Assembly: GCA_902765485.1 (NCBI GenBank)
Contig: CACWZZ010000011.1
Coordinates: forward strand, 1-61,286
Reading direction: 5' to 3'
From: an uncultured Bacteroidales bacterium
GTDB taxonomy: Bacteria > Bacteroidota > Bacteroidia > Bacteroidales > Paludibacteraceae
Length of the DNA: 61,286 nucleotides
A model generated the notes under the pieces. It did not search any database. It had not been told where the DNA came from and saw only the letters and a program-made list of their open reading frames with translations. Positions 59,448-61,286 of the stretch are shown here, piece after piece (position 1 is the first letter of the stretch; every line of letters starts with the position of its first letter). The translations under genes and the position numbers were made by a program.

Positions 59448-60272
59448 ATGGCTGTACGTAAATTAAAGCCCACAACACCGGGGCAAAGACACAAAGTTAT
59501 AGGTGCGTTCGAGACAATTACCGCGAGCGCTCCTGAGAAATCGCTTGTGTTTGGTAAAACCAAAACGGGTGGTCGCAACAACGTCGGTAAAATGACGATG
59601 CGCTACATCGGTGGAGGTCACAAACAGAAGTATCGTGTAATTGACTTCAAGCGCAATAAAGATGGTGTTCCCGCAGTAGTTAAGACTATTGAGTACGATC
59701 CGAACCGTAGTGCTCGTATCGCCCTCCTGTTCTATGCTGACGGAGAGAAGCGCTATATCCTTGCACCGAATGGACTGCAAGTAGGTCAAACTGTAATGTC
59801 GGGAGAGAATGCTGCTCCTGAAGTTGGAAATGCACTGCCGATGTCGGTGATTCCTCTGGGAACGCTGATTCACAACATCGAGCTTCGTCCGGGTCAGGGT
59901 GCCTGCATGGTACGCTCCGCCGGTACGTTCGCTCAGTTGTCGAGCCGTGAGGACAAGTATGCTATCATCAAGTTGCCTAGCGGTGAGCTCCGCAAAGTGC
60001 TCGCAGCATGCAAGGCTACTGTAGGTGTAGTAGGTAACTCCGATCACGCTTTGGAGAAATCCGGTAAAGCAGGTCGTAGCCGCTGGCTCGGTCGTCGTCC
60101 GCGCAACCGTGGCGTTGTAATGAACCCTGTAGATCACCCGATGGGTGGTGGTGAAGGCCGTCAATCCGGTGGTCATCCACGTAGCCGTAAGGGTCTGCTC
60201 GCTAAGGGATACAAGACACGTCATCCGAAGAACCAGAGCAACCAGTACATTATAGAAAGACGTAAAAAATAA
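59448..60272 (+). CDS. rplB: 50S ribosomal protein L2
   Basis: 274 residues: [63 protein letters not shown] and the C-terminal [23 protein letters not shown] with the conserved His of the peptidyl transferase region. Normal length. Confidence 0.99.
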   Translation: MAVRKLKPTTPGQRHKVIGAFETITASAPEKSLVFGKTKTGGRNNVGKMTMRYIGGGHKQKYRVIDFKRNKDGVPAVVKTIEYDPNRSARIALLFYADGEKRYILAPNGLQVGQTVMSGENAAPEVGNALPMSVIPLGTLIHNIELRPGQGACMVRSAGTFAQLSSREDKYAIIKLPSGELRKVLAACKATVGVVGNSDHALEKSGKAGRSRWLGRRPRNRGVVMNPVDHPMGGGEGRQSGGHPRSRKGLLAKGYKTRHPKNQSNQYIIERRKK

Positions 60273-60295
60273 CCTATTAAAGTCAAAGTAATAGT

Positions 60296-60565
60296 ATGAG
60301 TCGTTCATTGAAAAAAGGACCGTTTATCAACGTTAAGTTGGAAAACAAAGTGCTGGCTATGAATGAGTCTGGTAAAAAAGAAGTTATCAAGACTTGGAGC
60401 CGTGCATCAATGATTTCCCCTGACTTTGTAGGTCACACAATTGCAGTTCACAATGGAAACAAGTTTATTCCTGTGTACATCACGGAGAATATGGTAGGAC
60501 ACAAACTCGGTGAGTTCGCTCCGACCCGTACCTTCCGCGGCCACTCGGGCAATAACAAGAAGTAA
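60296..60565 (+). CDS. rpsS: 30S ribosomal protein S19
   Basis: 89 residues: [44 protein letters not shown] and [20 protein letters not shown]. Binds 16S rRNA with S13 in the head of the 30S subunit. Confidence 0.99.
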   Translation: MSRSLKKGPFINVKLENKVLAMNESGKKEVIKTWSRASMISPDFVGHTIAVHNGNKFIPVYITENMVGHKLGEFAPTRTFRGHSGNNKK

Positions 60566-60608
60566 TCCATTGCAATCAAATTAACATTATTTAAAACTCA
60601 AGATTAAA

Positions 60609-61016
60609 ATGGGTGCAAGAAAACATAATAGTGCAGAGGCAATGAAGGCAGCCCGCAAAGAGCAGTACTTCGCCAAAGCCAATAATATCCCTACCAGCCC
60701 GCGTAAAATGCGTCTCGTAGCAGACATGGTACGCGGCATGGAGGTGAACCGTGCACTCGGTGCGCTGCATTTCTCTACTCGTGAGGCAAGCCGCGCGCTC
60801 GAGAAGCTCCTGAAATCTGCTATCGCTAACTGGGAAGTAAAGACCGGTAAGAAAGCAGAGGACGAAACTCTCTATGTAACGAAAATCATGGTTGACGGCG
60901 GTATGATGATCAAGCGTATGCTGCCCGCTCCTCAGGGTCGTGCTTATCGCGTCCGCAAACGTTCCAACCACGTTACAATATTTGTTGATACTAAAAATAC
61001 TAACGCTGAAAAGTAA
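60609..61016 (+). CDS. rplV: 50S ribosomal protein L22
   Basis: 135 residues: [50 protein letters not shown] and a C-terminal hairpin [30 protein letters not shown], which lines the exit tunnel. Confidence 0.99.
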   Translation: MGARKHNSAEAMKAARKEQYFAKANNIPTSPRKMRLVADMVRGMEVNRALGALHFSTREASRALEKLLKSAIANWEVKTGKKAEDETLYVTKIMVDGGMMIKRMLPAPQGRAYRVRKRSNHVTIFVDTKNTNAEK

Positions 61017-61022
61017 TTTATT

Positions 61023-61286
61023 ATGGGACAGAAAATTAATCCTATAGCTAACCGCCTGGGTATTATCCGCGGTTGGGACTCCAACTGGTTTGGAGGCAAG
61101 AATTACGGAGATACGCTGCTTGAGGATAGCAAGATTCGCGAGTACCTCAATGCTCGTCTCGCAGAGGCTAGTATTTCCCGTATCGTGATCGAAAGAACTC
61201 TGAAACTTGTGACTGTTACTATCTGCACCGCTCGCCCCGGTTATATCATCGGAAAAGGTGGAGAAGAGGTTGACAAATTGAAGAAG
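61023..61286 (+). CDS. rpsC: 30S ribosomal protein S3 (partial, runs off the window)
   Basis: 88 N-terminal residues from ATG 61023: [41 protein letters not shown] and the KH-domain motif [17 protein letters not shown]. The rest of the gene lies beyond the right edge. Confidence 0.97.
   Translation, partial: MGQKINPIANRLGIIRGWDSNWFGGKNYGDTLLEDSKIREYLNARLAEASISRIVIERTLKLVTVTICTARPGYIIGKGGEEVDKLKK

Noticed and set aside
58507-59478. 323-residue minus-strand frame opposite rplD and rplW
   Set aside because: Antisense of two ribosomal protein genes; no motif.

Overview
The window is a piece of a Bacteroidota chromosome, almost certainly order Bacteroidales. Evidence: at least fourteen promoters of the Bacteroidota type (TTG, 18-20 bp spacer, TAnnTTTG); a type IX secretion sorting domain; a two-module NfnA/NfnB-like fusion; a compact FeoB; the rpsL-rpsG-fusA-rpsJ-rplC ribosomal order with no tuf; and little use of Shine-Dalgarno sites. 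Family or genus cannot be told from the sequence alone.

Layout. 1-5.3 kb: tail of an outer membrane protein, MATE transporter, PepD, short FeoB, metal-binding HMA protein. 5.3-12.3 kb (minus): GAPDH, RNase H, a 1209-residue surface protein with an OmpA-type protein, tRNA-Arg(CCT). 12.3-15.9 kb (minus): DUF2461 protein, RfbD, RfbC, RecX, PrmC. 15.9-26.3 kb (plus): RibD; an envelope-biogenesis run (SurA-like lipoprotein, SurA, OstA-like, beta-barrel); DnaG; radical SAM protein; glycosyltransferase; tRNA-Glu(TTC) and S20. 26.3-39.6 kb (plus): AraC regulator, a lipoprotein/TPR/TM/HTH regulator, three secreted proteins, then a four-gene antiphage cluster. 40-53 kb (minus): RfbB, BirA, PBP4, NfnAB-like fusion, DeoC, Psd, cyclase, lipoprotein, further envelope proteins, HAD phosphatase, S41 peptidase, beta-barrel. 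53.8-61.3 kb (plus): str/S10 ribosomal operon from rpsL to a partial rpsC.

The most interesting locus is 32866-39591. It encodes a 911-residue P-loop ATPase and a 773-residue adenosine-deaminase-superfamily protein (RdrA and RdrB of the RADAR antiphage system). These run, with overlapping or nearly touching genes, into a four-helix membrane protein and a DUF4868-like protein (KwaA and KwaB of the Kiwa system). I read this as one composite RADAR-Kiwa operon. It lies in AT-rich DNA directly downstream of three secreted/surface protein genes, with no recognisable promoter or terminator in the 26-bp gap.

A second window-wide signal is a set of short tandem repeats, mostly of period 7, with related ones of 8, 9, 11 and 14. 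They fill intergenic spaces, even inside the ribosomal operon, and also sit in frame inside conserved enzymes (RibD, PrmC, BirA, PepD, the NfnAB fusion, a glycosyltransferase) and in a signal peptide. They are absent from the AT-rich island, which supports recent acquisition of that DNA. Other points: probable leaderless mRNAs (feoB, prmC, a lipoprotein), fused terminator-promoter modules, a FeoB with a degenerate G domain, and a frameshift in rplC that is probably a sequence error.
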